This document shows, in pieces, positions 37,349 to 45,259 of a stretch of 64,000 nucleotides of DNA. The DNA comes from Labedaea rhizosphaerae. GTDB lineage: Bacteria; Actinomycetota; Actinomycetes; Mycobacteriales; Pseudonocardiaceae. The number at the start of each line of letters is the position of its first letter. The first letter of the stretch is position 1. The notes under the pieces were generated by a model. It had not been told where the DNA came from and did not search any database. It saw only the letters and a list, made by a program, of their open reading frames with translations. The translations under genes were made by a program, and so were the position numbers. The stretch lies in NCBI RefSeq assembly GCF_004362825.1, contig NZ_SNXZ01000002.1, positions 677,365 through 741,364 of the forward strand, given 5' to 3'.

Positions 37349-37444
37349 ATGACGACCGTCAAGAGCAGCGTGAAGCACGTCCGCTACGTGCTGGGCTCGC
37401 TGACTGCGGTGCTGTTCTCCGCAGTGGCCGGTGCTCAGTTCTGA
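37349..37444 (+). CDS. 31-residue hydrophobic peptide
   Basis: The ATG at 37349 is preceded by a strong GGGAGG box at normal spacing. It opens a 31-codon frame: a basic head (TTVKSSVKHVRY), then a single hydrophobic segment (VLGSLTAVLFSAVAGA) ending AGAQF and TGA. It looks like a signal peptide or mini-membrane protein with nothing behind it. It lies between the cupredoxin and ligase genes and is followed by a 12-bp hairpin. The RBS and placement argue for real expression. It could be a precursor for a short signal peptide, or a small regulator of a membrane partner. Confidence 0.7.
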   Translation: MTTVKSSVKHVRYVLGSLTAVLFSAVAGAQF

Positions 37445-37452
37445 AAATGAGA

Positions 37453-37488
37453 ACCCGGGTGTCGCCGCGAACGTGACGACACCCGGGT
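37453..37488 (+). terminator. 12-bp perfect hairpin after the small peptide gene
   Basis: ACCCGGGTGTCG (37453-37464) and CGACACCCGGGT (37477-37488) form a perfect stem with a 12-base loop, 8 bp after the peptide stop and 25 bp before the ligase start. With no T-run it may be a partial terminator or an RNA-stability element that sets high expression of the peptide relative to the downstream genes. Confidence 0.65.
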
Positions 37489-37512
37489 CCGGACTCGCGA
37501 AGGGAAGCGAGC

Positions 37513-38931
37513 ATGTTCGAGACCGGCATCCGGCAGCTGCGCCTCGCGCTGGGAATGGTCGGCGGGAAACGCCTGAACACCCGCAACCTGGCCAGGCTGG
37601 TCGGCGACGCGCTCGCGACGCTGCAGGAGTTCGGCGAGCCCGGCGCGGACGTCCAGCAGCTGGTGGACGGCCCGTTCGCCGATCCCGAGGCCCGCGACCA
37701 CCTCGCCACCCGGGGCATCCAGCGCACGGCCGCGCGCCTGGCCCAGCAGTCCCCGTTCTACCAGCGGCGCTTCGCCGCCGCGGGCATCACGCCCGGCAAG
37801 CTCAAGCTCGACGAGCTGGGCGCCATCCCGGTCACGGTGAAGAGCGAACTCGTCGAGCGCCCGGCCGAGTTCCGCTGCGCCGACACCGAGGTGCACCTGA
37901 CGACCCGCACCACCGGCACCACGGGCAAGCCCGCCGAGGTGTGGCTGTCGAAGTACGAGATCGACCTGTGGGCCGGTCTCGGCGCGCTGTCCGCCGTGCT
38001 GCGCGACGAGCTGCGGCCCACCGACATCATGCAGGTGCACTCCAGCTCGCGGGCCACCGCAGCGGTCCACCTCGACGTCGGCTCCTGCCGGCTCGCGGGG
38101 GCGGGGTGCCGGGTGCTCGGCATCGTCCCGCCCGACAGCGCGCTCGACGGGCTGACCGCGGGCGGTGCCACGATCATGGCGACGTACCCGAGCTACCTCG
38201 CCGAGCTGGTGGTGGCCGCGCGCCGGCGTGGACTCGGGCCTGACGACTTCCCGCTGCGGCGCATCCAGGTCGGCGGCGAGGTGCTCTCCCCCAGCCTCAA
38301 GAAGGCCGCCTACGCGCAGTTCGGCGTCGAGTCCATTTCGGACTCCTTCGGCATGACCGAGGTCATCCCGGTCACCGCGCGCACCTGCGGCCAGGGCCAC
38401 CTGCACCACGACATCAACACCGGCTACGTCGAGTACCTCGACCTCGACACCGGCGAGCCCGCGCGGCCCGGCGCGCTCGCGACCGTCGTGATCACACCGT
38501 TCTTCCCCTACCGCGACTGCATGCCGGTCTTCCGCTACGACACCCGCGATGTGGTGCGGCTGCTGCCCGACGAGCCGCTGACCTGCGAGGTGTCGGCGCT
38601 GCCCGCGTGCGGCCCGCTGCTGGGCAAGGCCGACCACCTGCTGCGCGCCGGCGGCGAGGTGGTCACCGGGCGGCAGCTGACCGAGGCCGTCGAGGCGCTG
38701 CCCAGCGAGCCGTGGCCCGGCCGCTACCGCGCGAGTGTCCATGGTGGACGGCTGCGGTTGGCGCTGCCGACGTCCGCGGTGGCGGGGCTCTCCGAGGCCG
38801 ACGCCCGCGCGCACTTCGCCGCACACGGCCTCGACGTGGCCGAGCTGACCCTGGTGCCCGACAGCGAGGCCGTCGGCCTGCGGCCGCTGCGCACCGACCT
38901 GCACGAGCTGACCTTCGCCGCGGGAGCGTGA
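37513..38931 (+). CDS. PaaK-like adenylate-forming enzyme
   Basis: 472 residues. The phenylacetate-CoA ligase type of the ANL superfamily: P-loop TTGTTGKPAEV at about 133, SDSFGMTEV (aromatic-Gly-x-Thr-Glu, ATP/acyl site) near 278 and FRYDTRDVVRL (the RTGD-like ribose site) near 340, followed by a short C-terminal domain. Such enzymes adenylate a carboxylate and usually pass it to CoA or a carrier protein. The context is unusual: no carrier, PKS/NRPS or aromatic-degradation gene adjoins it. Its stop lies 1 bp from the start of the GxGD membrane protein gene, so the two are translationally coupled. Confidence 0.87.
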   Translation: MFETGIRQLRLALGMVGGKRLNTRNLARLVGDALATLQEFGEPGADVQQLVDGPFADPEARDHLATRGIQRTAARLAQQSPFYQRRFAAAGITPGKLKLDELGAIPVTVKSELVERPAEFRCADTEVHLTTRTTGTTGKPAEVWLSKYEIDLWAGLGALSAVLRDELRPTDIMQVHSSSRATAAVHLDVGSCRLAGAGCRVLGIVPPDSALDGLTAGGATIMATYPSYLAELVVAARRRGLGPDDFPLRRIQVGGEVLSPSLKKAAYAQFGVESISDSFGMTEVIPVTARTCGQGHLHHDINTGYVEYLDLDTGEPARPGALATVVITPFFPYRDCMPVFRYDTRDVVRLLPDEPLTCEVSALPACGPLLGKADHLLRAGGEVVTGRQLTEAVEALPSEPWPGRYRASVHGGRLRLALPTSAVAGLSEADARAHFAAHGLDVAELTLVPDSEAVGLRPLRTDLHELTFAAGA

Positions 38932-38932
38932 C

Positions 38933-39907
38933 ATGGCCGACGACCTGGTGTTCACAACTGTCTTCGAGCTCTTCGTCGCGGTGGGCGGCACCGTCGTCAC
39001 GACGGTGCTCGCGCTGTTCTACCTGCGCCGCGTGCGCCTGGAGCGCCCGGCGGTCGGCGTGTTCAACGGCCGCGACATCGCCGTGCTGCTGTGCGTGCTC
39101 GCGCTGCTGCCGACGCTGTACGTCGTGCTCGCGCACTGGGCGCTGACCACGTTCCTGGCGATCACGTTCATGGCGTCGCTGTCCATCGGCTACCGGCCGG
39201 TGGTGCGCAACCAAGGCCTGCTGTGGGCCGGGATCGGCCTGCTGCTCGGCGCCAACATCTGGATGGCCCGCACGATGCTCGGCACCGTGCTCGGCTGGCA
39301 GCTGTACTGGGTCGAGACGAGCGTCATCGTGGTGCTCGGCGCGTGCGCGGTGGCGAACCTCTACGTGCAGGGCGGCATGCGGCTCAAGCACGTGGCCCGG
39401 TTCGCGTTGCTGCTGGCGGTGTACGACCTGGTGTTCACCGCCGTGACCCCGCTGACCAACGAGCTGGCGCAGGACTTCCTCGGCTACCCGCTGGACCCGT
39501 CGTTCGGCTTCCGGCTCGGGCTGTTCAACGCCACCCTCGGCCTGGGTGACCTGCTCATCTACTCGCTCTTCGTGGCCGCCGCGTTCAAGGCCTACGGCCG
39601 CTCCGCCGCCCGCTTCGCCATGGTCGTGGTCGTGGTCTTCGGCGCCGTCATCCCGGCGACCGCGCCCCTGCTGATCAACTTCATCGACGCCCGCGCCGAC
39701 GTGGTGGTGCCCGCGCAGACCTTCTTCGGACCGGGCGCGTTCGCCGCGTACCTGTGGCTGCGCCACCGCTACGGCCGCGAGCGGACGATGAAGGAGTTCC
39801 TGGCCAGCGATGACGTGGTGCACGCCGTCGTGGCCGCGACGCCCGCCGTCGCCGTCGAGCCGGTCCCGGCCGCCCCCGCCGCGGCAAGCGCGGCCATCGT
39901 CGACTGA
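38933..39907 (+). CDS. Presenilin/SPP-like GxGD intramembrane aspartyl protease candidate
   Basis: 324 residues with nine predicted membrane helices (about 8-29, 49-67, 69-86, 97-115, 123-145, 153-172, 195-218, 227-250, 256-277). The three hallmarks of family A22 proteases occur in the right helices: YD at 164-165 (helix 6), GLGD at 203-206 (helix 7) and PAQTFFGP at 260-267, a PAL-like motif at the start of helix 9. These proteases cut transmembrane helices such as signal-peptide remnants. The C-terminal 40 residues are Ala/Pro/Val-rich. It starts 1 bp after the ligase stop. The identification rests on motifs and topology only. Confidence 0.72.
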   Translation: MADDLVFTTVFELFVAVGGTVVTTVLALFYLRRVRLERPAVGVFNGRDIAVLLCVLALLPTLYVVLAHWALTTFLAITFMASLSIGYRPVVRNQGLLWAGIGLLLGANIWMARTMLGTVLGWQLYWVETSVIVVLGACAVANLYVQGGMRLKHVARFALLLAVYDLVFTAVTPLTNELAQDFLGYPLDPSFGFRLGLFNATLGLGDLLIYSLFVAAAFKAYGRSAARFAMVVVVVFGAVIPATAPLLINFIDARADVVVPAQTFFGPGAFAAYLWLRHRYGRERTMKEFLASDDVVHAVVAATPAVAVEPVPAAPAAASAAIVD

Positions 39908-40038
39908 CCGCCGGTCCAGCACATCGAGCTGGGACGGCTTGATTTCGTGCCCCGTCGTGCGGAAACCTGGAAGAAAGCACGCTGTCGCAACCAGGTTCGG
40001 GGAGAGGTGAGGGGCCGGCGAGGCTAGTCCCAGGCGAT

Positions 40039-41610
40039 TTGTCAGATATTCACTGGCGCACGGCGCCCTGTGCGGCCCTCATGGTCGACGCCGACGGCGT
40101 CGTGGAAGCCGTCAACGACCTCGCCGCCGACACACTGCCGGACGAGCAGCCTGGTGCCCCGCTGTCGACCAGCTGGCTGGCCGCCGCCCACGTCACGCGG
40201 CCCGGCCCAGTCGAAGGCCCAGTCGAAGGCCGGGTCGGCGAGCGCACCTTCGAGGCCCAGCCGGCGCCTGGCCCGGATGGCACCACCATGTGGTGGCTGG
40301 TCGACGTGACCGCGCTCCGCGACGCGCAGCGCGCCCTTCGGATCGAGCAGCGCCGCACGGAGTTCCTCGGCCAGACCGCGCAGGCGCTGACCGCGTCGCT
40401 GAACGTCGAGCGCAGCATGGAGACCGCCGCGCAGCTGGCCACCACCCACCTCGCCGACGCCGCCGTCGTGGTGGCGCCGCAGAGCCGCAACCGGCTGCCC
40501 GCGGTGTTCTGCGTGCATGGCGGCGAACCGGTCCATGCCCTGCTCGCCGTGGACCCGGAGGACCTGCCCGGGCTGGCCGAGGCGATGCAGGGCTACCCGC
40601 CGGTGCCCTCGCGCTGGATCGACCCGGCCGCCGCCCCGGCCTGGCTGCTGCCCGAGGGGATGACCGAGGTCGGTTCGATCATGGTCATCCCGCTGCCGGG
40701 GCACGGCGTGCCCGCGGGCGCGCTCGTGCTGCTGGGCCGCGCCGGGCGCACGGCCTTCACCGACGACGAGGTGGTGGCCGGTCTGTTCGCGGCGCGCTGC
40801 GGCGCGGCCATGTCGGCCGCGTGGATGTACGCGCAGCAGGCGTCGATCACCGAGACGCTGATGCGGGACCTGCTGCCGCCCACGCTGCGCCGGGTCGGTG
40901 GCGTCGAGTTCGCCGGGCGCTACCACGCCGCCCGCGAGTTCGACCGGGTCGGCGGCGACTTCTACGACGTGCACGTCGTCGGCGATCCCGGCGCCGACCA
41001 GGTCGAATCGCTCACGGTGCTCGGCGACGTGTGCGGCAAGGGCCTGACCGCGGCCGTGCTGACCGGCAAGATCCGCAGCACCCTGCACGCGCTGCTGCCG
41101 ATGGCCCACGACCACCAGCAGATGCTGAGCCTGCTCAACGGCGCGCTCTACGACCGCGACAACACGATGTTCGTCACGTTGGTGCTGGTCTCCGCTGTCC
41201 GTCACGGCGGCGGCGTCCGGTTGCGCGTCACGTGTGCGGGTCACCCGGCTCCGCTGGTCGTGCGGGCCGGCGGCGAGGTCGAGGCGGTGGGCATCGACGG
41301 CCACCTGATCGGCGTGCTGCCCGAGGTCGAGTCCACGACCGCCGAGGTGCTCCTCGCGCCCGGCGAGACCTGCCTGCTCTACACCGACGGCATCACCGAG
41401 GCCCGTGGCGGCCCGCTCGGGGACACGATGTTCGATGATGAGCGGCTGCACCAGGCGTTGGCGCACTGCGCGGGCATGCCCGCCGACGCCCTCGCCGAAC
41501 ACGTCCACATGCGTGCCGCGCAGTGGGTGGGCGCCGGGCACCACGACGACATGGCCTTGGTCGCCATCACCGCGCCCCCTGACCGTGCGGGGCGCATCGG
41601 GAAGGGGTAG
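40039..41610 (+). CDS. SpoIIE/PP2C-type serine phosphatase with PAS- and GAF-like sensors
   Basis: 523 residues from a TTG (the first ATG, at 40081, would cut into the PAS-like region). Residues 10-95 look PAS-like (CAALMVDADGVVEAVNDLA) and about 110-270 GAF-like. Residues 285-515 are the SpoIIE phosphatase: FDRVGGDFYDV, VLGDVCGKGLTAAVLTGKIR, LLYTDGITEARG and HHDDMALVAI, which carry the metal-binding aspartates. The family dephosphorylates STAS proteins in partner switching. The B12-binding protein gene starts 9 bp later and a STAS gene after that. Confidence 0.9.
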   Translation: MSDIHWRTAPCAALMVDADGVVEAVNDLAADTLPDEQPGAPLSTSWLAAAHVTRPGPVEGPVEGRVGERTFEAQPAPGPDGTTMWWLVDVTALRDAQRALRIEQRRTEFLGQTAQALTASLNVERSMETAAQLATTHLADAAVVVAPQSRNRLPAVFCVHGGEPVHALLAVDPEDLPGLAEAMQGYPPVPSRWIDPAAAPAWLLPEGMTEVGSIMVIPLPGHGVPAGALVLLGRAGRTAFTDDEVVAGLFAARCGAAMSAAWMYAQQASITETLMRDLLPPTLRRVGGVEFAGRYHAAREFDRVGGDFYDVHVVGDPGADQVESLTVLGDVCGKGLTAAVLTGKIRSTLHALLPMAHDHQQMLSLLNGALYDRDNTMFVTLVLVSAVRHGGGVRLRVTCAGHPAPLVVRAGGEVEAVGIDGHLIGVLPEVESTTAEVLLAPGETCLLYTDGITEARGGPLGDTMFDDERLHQALAHCAGMPADALAEHVHMRAAQWVGAGHHDDMALVAITAPPDRAGRIGKG

Positions 41611-41619
41611 ACAGGCCCC

Positions 41620-42693
41620 ATGGGCTCCACCATCGCCGTCGTCCCCGAGGTCGACGAGTACGCGGAGCGGTTGTGGGCCGCGGTCGCCGACGGGGACGAG
41701 ACCGCGGCGGTCGGCAGCGTGCTCGACGGGTACCGGGCCGGGATCGACCCCGAGGCCCTGCTGCTCGATGTGATCGGCGCGGTGCAGCGGCGGGTCGGCA
41801 TCGAATGGGCCGGCAACCGGCTCACCGTGGCCCAGGAGCACGCCGCGACCTCGATCAACGACCGGGCGATCGCCGCGCTGGCGCACGTGCACCGGTTCCC
41901 GGAGCCGACCAGGGGCCGGATCACCGTGTCCTGTGTGGACGGTGAGTGGCACGCACTGCCCGCCCGGCTGCTCGCCGAAGTGTTGCGGCTGCGCGGTTTC
42001 CGGATCGACTACCTCGGCGCGCAGGTGCCCGGGCCCCACCTGATCGCGCACCTGCACCGCACCGGCCCCGACGCGGTCGCCCTCTCCGGGTCGATCGCGA
42101 CCCGGCTGCCCACCGCGCACGCCACTATCACGGCGTGCCAGGCCGCGGGCATCCCGGTGATGGCCGGCGGGGCCGCGTTCGGCCCGGACGGGCGCTACGC
42201 CAGGCAGTTCGGGGCGCAGGCGTGGGCGCCGGACGCCCGGGCCGCCGCGGACCGGCTGGCCGAGCCGCTCCCCCGCCCGCACGAGGCGCACCAGCCGATC
42301 GACGACCTGCCGCACCTGGCCGACCAGGAATACACGATGATCTCGCGCAGCAACCGGCAGCTGGTGCAGGCCATGTACACGGGGCTGGAGGACCGCATCC
42401 CGGCGATGCGCGACTACACCGACCTGCAGCACCAGCACACCGCCGAGGACCTCGCGCACATCGTCGACTTCCTGGCCACCGCCGTGTACACCGGCGACTC
42501 GTCGCTGTTCACCTCCTTCATCCTGTGGACCGCGGAGATCCTCGAGGCACGCGCCGTGCCCGCCACCGCGCTGCCGCCCTCGCTCGAGTTGCTCGGCGCC
42601 GAACTGCGGGACTTCCCCCGCGCGACGGCGATGCTGCGGGAGGCGGGAGCCGCGCTGGCGTCTCTTGTCGCCGGACGCGAAGTCCGCGCATGA
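41620..42693 (+). CDS. CarH-like cobalamin-binding sensor protein
   Basis: 357 residues. An N-terminal helical B12-cap domain contains W63 followed nine residues later by E73-H74 (Wx9EH), the signature of CarH/LitR-type adenosylcobalamin photoreceptors. A Rossmann B12-binding domain follows with E109-x-H111 (the likely cobalt ligand), then LALS/SGSIATRLPTAH and GIPVMAGGAAFGPDG. Unlike CarH there is no MerR DNA-binding head. Instead there is a C-terminal helical domain (about 225-357) of unknown type. Placement between a SpoIIE phosphatase and a STAS protein suggests it feeds light or cobalamin status into a partner switch. Its stop overlaps the STAS start (ATGA). Confidence 0.82.
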   Translation: MGSTIAVVPEVDEYAERLWAAVADGDETAAVGSVLDGYRAGIDPEALLLDVIGAVQRRVGIEWAGNRLTVAQEHAATSINDRAIAALAHVHRFPEPTRGRITVSCVDGEWHALPARLLAEVLRLRGFRIDYLGAQVPGPHLIAHLHRTGPDAVALSGSIATRLPTAHATITACQAAGIPVMAGGAAFGPDGRYARQFGAQAWAPDARAAADRLAEPLPRPHEAHQPIDDLPHLADQEYTMISRSNRQLVQAMYTGLEDRIPAMRDYTDLQHQHTAEDLAHIVDFLATAVYTGDSSLFTSFILWTAEILEARAVPATALPPSLELLGAELRDFPRATAMLREAGAALASLVAGREVRA

Positions 42694-43022
42694 CCGATCA
42701 CCGGAGCCTGACCTGCACGTGGCACAGCCCGCACACCGAGGCCGGACGGCTCCGGTTGGACGGCGAGCTGGACTACGGGAGCGGTGACGTCCTGCTGAGC
42801 GCGGTGGGTCAGTGGCTCTCGGCCACGGCCGAGGTGCGGGAGCTGCGGATCGACTGTGCGGAATTGCGGTTTTGCGATTCTTGGGGGTTGTCCGTGTTGC
42901 TGACCGTGCATCGGTTGGTGACTTCGCGGGGGGCTCGTTTGTCGCTGGACAATCGGAATGATGCGCTTGATCGGTTGCTGACTCGAACCAATACGCTGGA
43001 TCATTTGACTGGGCGGATTTAG
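42690..43022 (+). CDS. STAS-domain anti-sigma antagonist
   Basis: 110 residues, one STAS domain (RLRLDGELDYGSGDVLL to the end). The phospho-acceptor loop reads RFCDSWGL: the Ser after Asp is kept, and a Trp replaces the usual second Ser/Ala. The ATG overlaps the stop of the B12-binding gene by 4 bp. It is the probable substrate of the SpoIIE phosphatase two genes upstream. No RsbW kinase is encoded next to it; one lies at 6.1-6.6 kb but with its own STAS partner. Confidence 0.88.
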   Translation: MTDHRSLTCTWHSPHTEAGRLRLDGELDYGSGDVLLSAVGQWLSATAEVRELRIDCAELRFCDSWGLSVLLTVHRLVTSRGARLSLDNRNDALDRLLTRTNTLDHLTGRI

Positions 43023-43144
43023 CTGGTCTGCCCCGTGTCAAACCGAACCCAGCACCGCCCCGTTGGCTTGGCTCGCTGGTGGTTCTCGTTGCGCGCGACC
43101 TGGCCTCGCCGGCGAGGCTGCTGATTCCTGCCGCCGGCCGGGGC

Positions 43145-43996
43145 TCAGCGGCGTTTGGGCTTCTGGCCGGGGCGCGGGGCGGTGACCTTCGGCTTGGCCT
43201 GGGCCGGGGCCTTCGCCTTGGCCGCTTCCTCGCGGTCGATCTTCGCGGTCAGGACGTGTTGCTGGACATACGTCCAGGTGTTCGTGGCCAGGAAGTACAG
43301 CAGCGACCCGATGGGCACCGGGAAGAAGAGGCCGGAGCCGAGCATGCCGAGCGGAGCCAGGTACATCATCACCCGGCTGAGCCCCGCCACCTGCGGGTTC
43401 ACGTCCGCCTGCCGCTTGAGCGACATGCGCATCGTCAGGAACGTCGCCGTGCTGGCGATCAGCATCAGCGGGATGCCCACGGCAAGCATGTGCGGGCGGT
43501 CGGTGCCGAACGAGGCCAGCTCCGCCGCGGGCTGGCTCAGCCAGTTGCCCAGCTTCGCGCCGAACAGGTCCGCGTTGAGGAACGACGTCACACCCGCGTG
43601 GTCGAAGACGTGGTTGCTCGTGGCACCAGGCTTGAAGTCACGCAGCACCCAGTACAGGCTCAGGAAGACCGGGATCTGCAGCAACGCGGGCAGGCACCCC
43701 GCGAACGGGCTGGTGCCGTTGTCCGCGTGCAGTTTCTGGATCTCTTGGGCCATCCGCTGGCGATCGTTCTTGTACTTCTCGCGGATGCGCTTCACCTGCG
43801 GGGCGAGCTTCTGGTTGCGCCGCCCGGCCCGCAACTGGCTGAGCACGGGCTTGATCAACACGGCGCGGATGGTGAAGACGAGGAACACGATGGCGAGCAC
43901 CCAGGCCGCCCCGCTGTCGGGGCTCAGCAACGTGCCGAAGACCTTGTGCCAGAACCAGAGGATGGCCGAAACCGGGTACAGGAAGATGTCGAACAA
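43145..43996 (-). CDS. yidC: YidC/Oxa1-family membrane protein insertase
   Basis: 283 residues from a TTG with a GGAG box. Hydrophobic segments occur at about 5-50, 92-112, 160-185 and 205-240. The Oxa1/YidC core shows VFTIRAVLIKPVLSQLRAGRR (with the conserved helix-2 Arg), the coiled-coil-like KRIREKYKNDRQRMAQEIQK and GCLPALLQIPVFLSLYWVL. The C-terminal tail is Lys/Ala/Pro-rich, as usual in actinobacteria. No large periplasmic domain, so it is the Gram-positive form. A DUF6412-like gene lies upstream on the same strand. Confidence 0.95.
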   Translation of the reverse strand: MFDIFLYPVSAILWFWHKVFGTLLSPDSGAAWVLAIVFLVFTIRAVLIKPVLSQLRAGRRNQKLAPQVKRIREKYKNDRQRMAQEIQKLHADNGTSPFAGCLPALLQIPVFLSLYWVLRDFKPGATSNHVFDHAGVTSFLNADLFGAKLGNWLSQPAAELASFGTDRPHMLAVGIPLMLIASTATFLTMRMSLKRQADVNPQVAGLSRVMMYLAPLGMLGSGLFFPVPIGSLLYFLATNTWTYVQQHVLTAKIDREEAAKAKAPAQAKPKVTAPRPGQKPKRR

Positions 43997-44065
43997 GGGT
44001 CGCTCCAGGATTCATGCGTGGTGACATGGGCAGACGGGAGCGACTGCCTTACTTCGTTGAAGAGA

Positions 44066-44395
44066 TCAGGCAGCCGCGCTGCCGAATCCCGGAGCTCGTG
44101 GTCGGGTGCGCCCGCGCGCGTCGGGGTCGCGCAAGCGCAGGAAGACCGTCAGCTTGGCGCGTTCACGCAGGCTGAGGGTCCGCACCGCGGACGGCCTGGT
44201 CTCGACGCCGAGGCGCACCTGCAACACGACGGCCACGACCAGCGCGGCGGCGAAGCCGGCGGTCAGCGCGGTCGCGATGCCACCGAGGCCACCGAAGCCG
44301 CTCGCGGTGGGGAGCGCGACGAACAGGGCAGGCAGGAAGAGCGCGAGCAGCAACCGCACGCGCAACAAGACCGGATCCCGCCCCATGCCCACCAC
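44066..44395 (-). CDS. Small membrane protein (DUF6412-like)
   Basis: 109 residues from GTG 44395 (ATG 44386 also possible). Two hydrophobic segments (LLLALFLPALFVALP and IATALTAGFAAALVVAVVL) and a basic tail with LRERAKLTVFLRLRDPDARGR. Small proteins of this kind are often found upstream of yidC in actinomycetes; the gap here is 69 bp on the same strand. Function unknown; the family name is given from memory of the pattern. Confidence 0.7.
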   Translation of the reverse strand: MVGMGRDPVLLRVRLLLALFLPALFVALPTASGFGGLGGIATALTAGFAAALVVAVVLQVRLGVETRPSAVRTLSLRERAKLTVFLRLRDPDARGRTRPRAPGFGSAAA

Positions 44396-44452
44396 TGTAC
44401 TGATCAGAGCTCCTCGATGGCGGTTCCAGGGGGCCGGACGCGATCACCCAAC

Positions 44453-45259
44453 CTATCCAGTGATGCGCAGGGCCCACTCGACGGCGCCGGCGGACGGCAC
44501 GGTGACGGCGTCGTCGGGTTCGGCCTCGGCCAGGTCGAAGACGGCGCCGAGCATGGGCTCCACGCCGATGCTGCGGTAGGGCCCGTCGGGCGGGAAGCCG
44601 CCGAGGTTGCGCCAGAGCGCCACCGAGCGGCGCACGCCCTCGTCGGCGGTGAGGGTCATCGTGAGCTTGTCGCCGTTGTCGTGGACCGAGACGTGCTCGC
44701 AGTCGACGGCGATCGCCCCGACCGCCGTCTTGTCCGACGGGCCGAGGCGGTGCATGGGGATGCCGCCGCAGTCCGGCCACGTGGTCGTGGCATACCGGGC
44801 GTCCGGCGGCCACGGGCGGTCCAGCAGGTCGGCACCTTCCGGGAACACGCGCACGGAAACGCCGTAGGGCAACGCGAGCCGCGCTCGCGTGGAGAGGTCG
44901 AGCAAGGCGTGGGCCGCCCAGATGAACCGGTACCCGGGCTCGGCCGTGAGCCGGTACGCGGCCTCGATCCCGTCCGGGAGTTCCTCGAACCGGCGCCGCA
45001 GCTGGAAGTCCGGTGTTCGCACCGAAGCGGTGCGGTCGTCCACCGCGTGCCACGCCCGCGTCCACGCGGCACCGTGGTCGGGAACGCCGCGCACGGTCGG
45101 GACGCACTCCTCGAGCCCGCCCGCGTCCACGAAGGCGTCACCGGGCCGGGCGGTGGCGCGTGCGGAGTCGTCGCGGTGCCAGAGCCAGTCCCGTCCGCCC
45201 ACGTGCAGTTCGGTCCACCGGCCGCCCAGGGCGAGGTCGGTGGTGATCTTCGCGGTCAT
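44453..45259 (-). CDS. Galactose mutarotase-like protein
   Basis: About 268 residues from the ATG at 45259, overlapping the stop of the lactonase gene (ATGA). Beta-sandwich sugar-binding fold of the aldose 1-epimerase superfamily: GGRDWLWHRDD, GGLEECVPTV, FIWAAHALLDLS and LWRNLGGFPPDG. The exact catalytic His pair is not certain. It is the last gene of the galactonate operon, so anomer interconversion of galactose or a related sugar is the likely role. Confidence 0.75.
   Translation of the reverse strand: MTAKITTDLALGGRWTELHVGGRDWLWHRDDSARATARPGDAFVDAGGLEECVPTVRGVPDHGAAWTRAWHAVDDRTASVRTPDFQLRRRFEELPDGIEAAYRLTAEPGYRFIWAAHALLDLSTRARLALPYGVSVRVFPEGADLLDRPWPPDARYATTTWPDCGGIPMHRLGPSDKTAVGAIAVDCEHVSVHDNGDKLTMTLTADEGVRRSVALWRNLGGFPPDGPYRSIGVEPMLGAVFDLAEAEPDDAVTVPSAGAVEWALRITG

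Noticed and set aside
40042-43041. A roughly 1000-codon minus-strand frame opposite the phosphatase/B12/STAS genes
   Set aside because: The opposite strand encodes three well-formed families with coupled starts; this frame has no recognisable motif.
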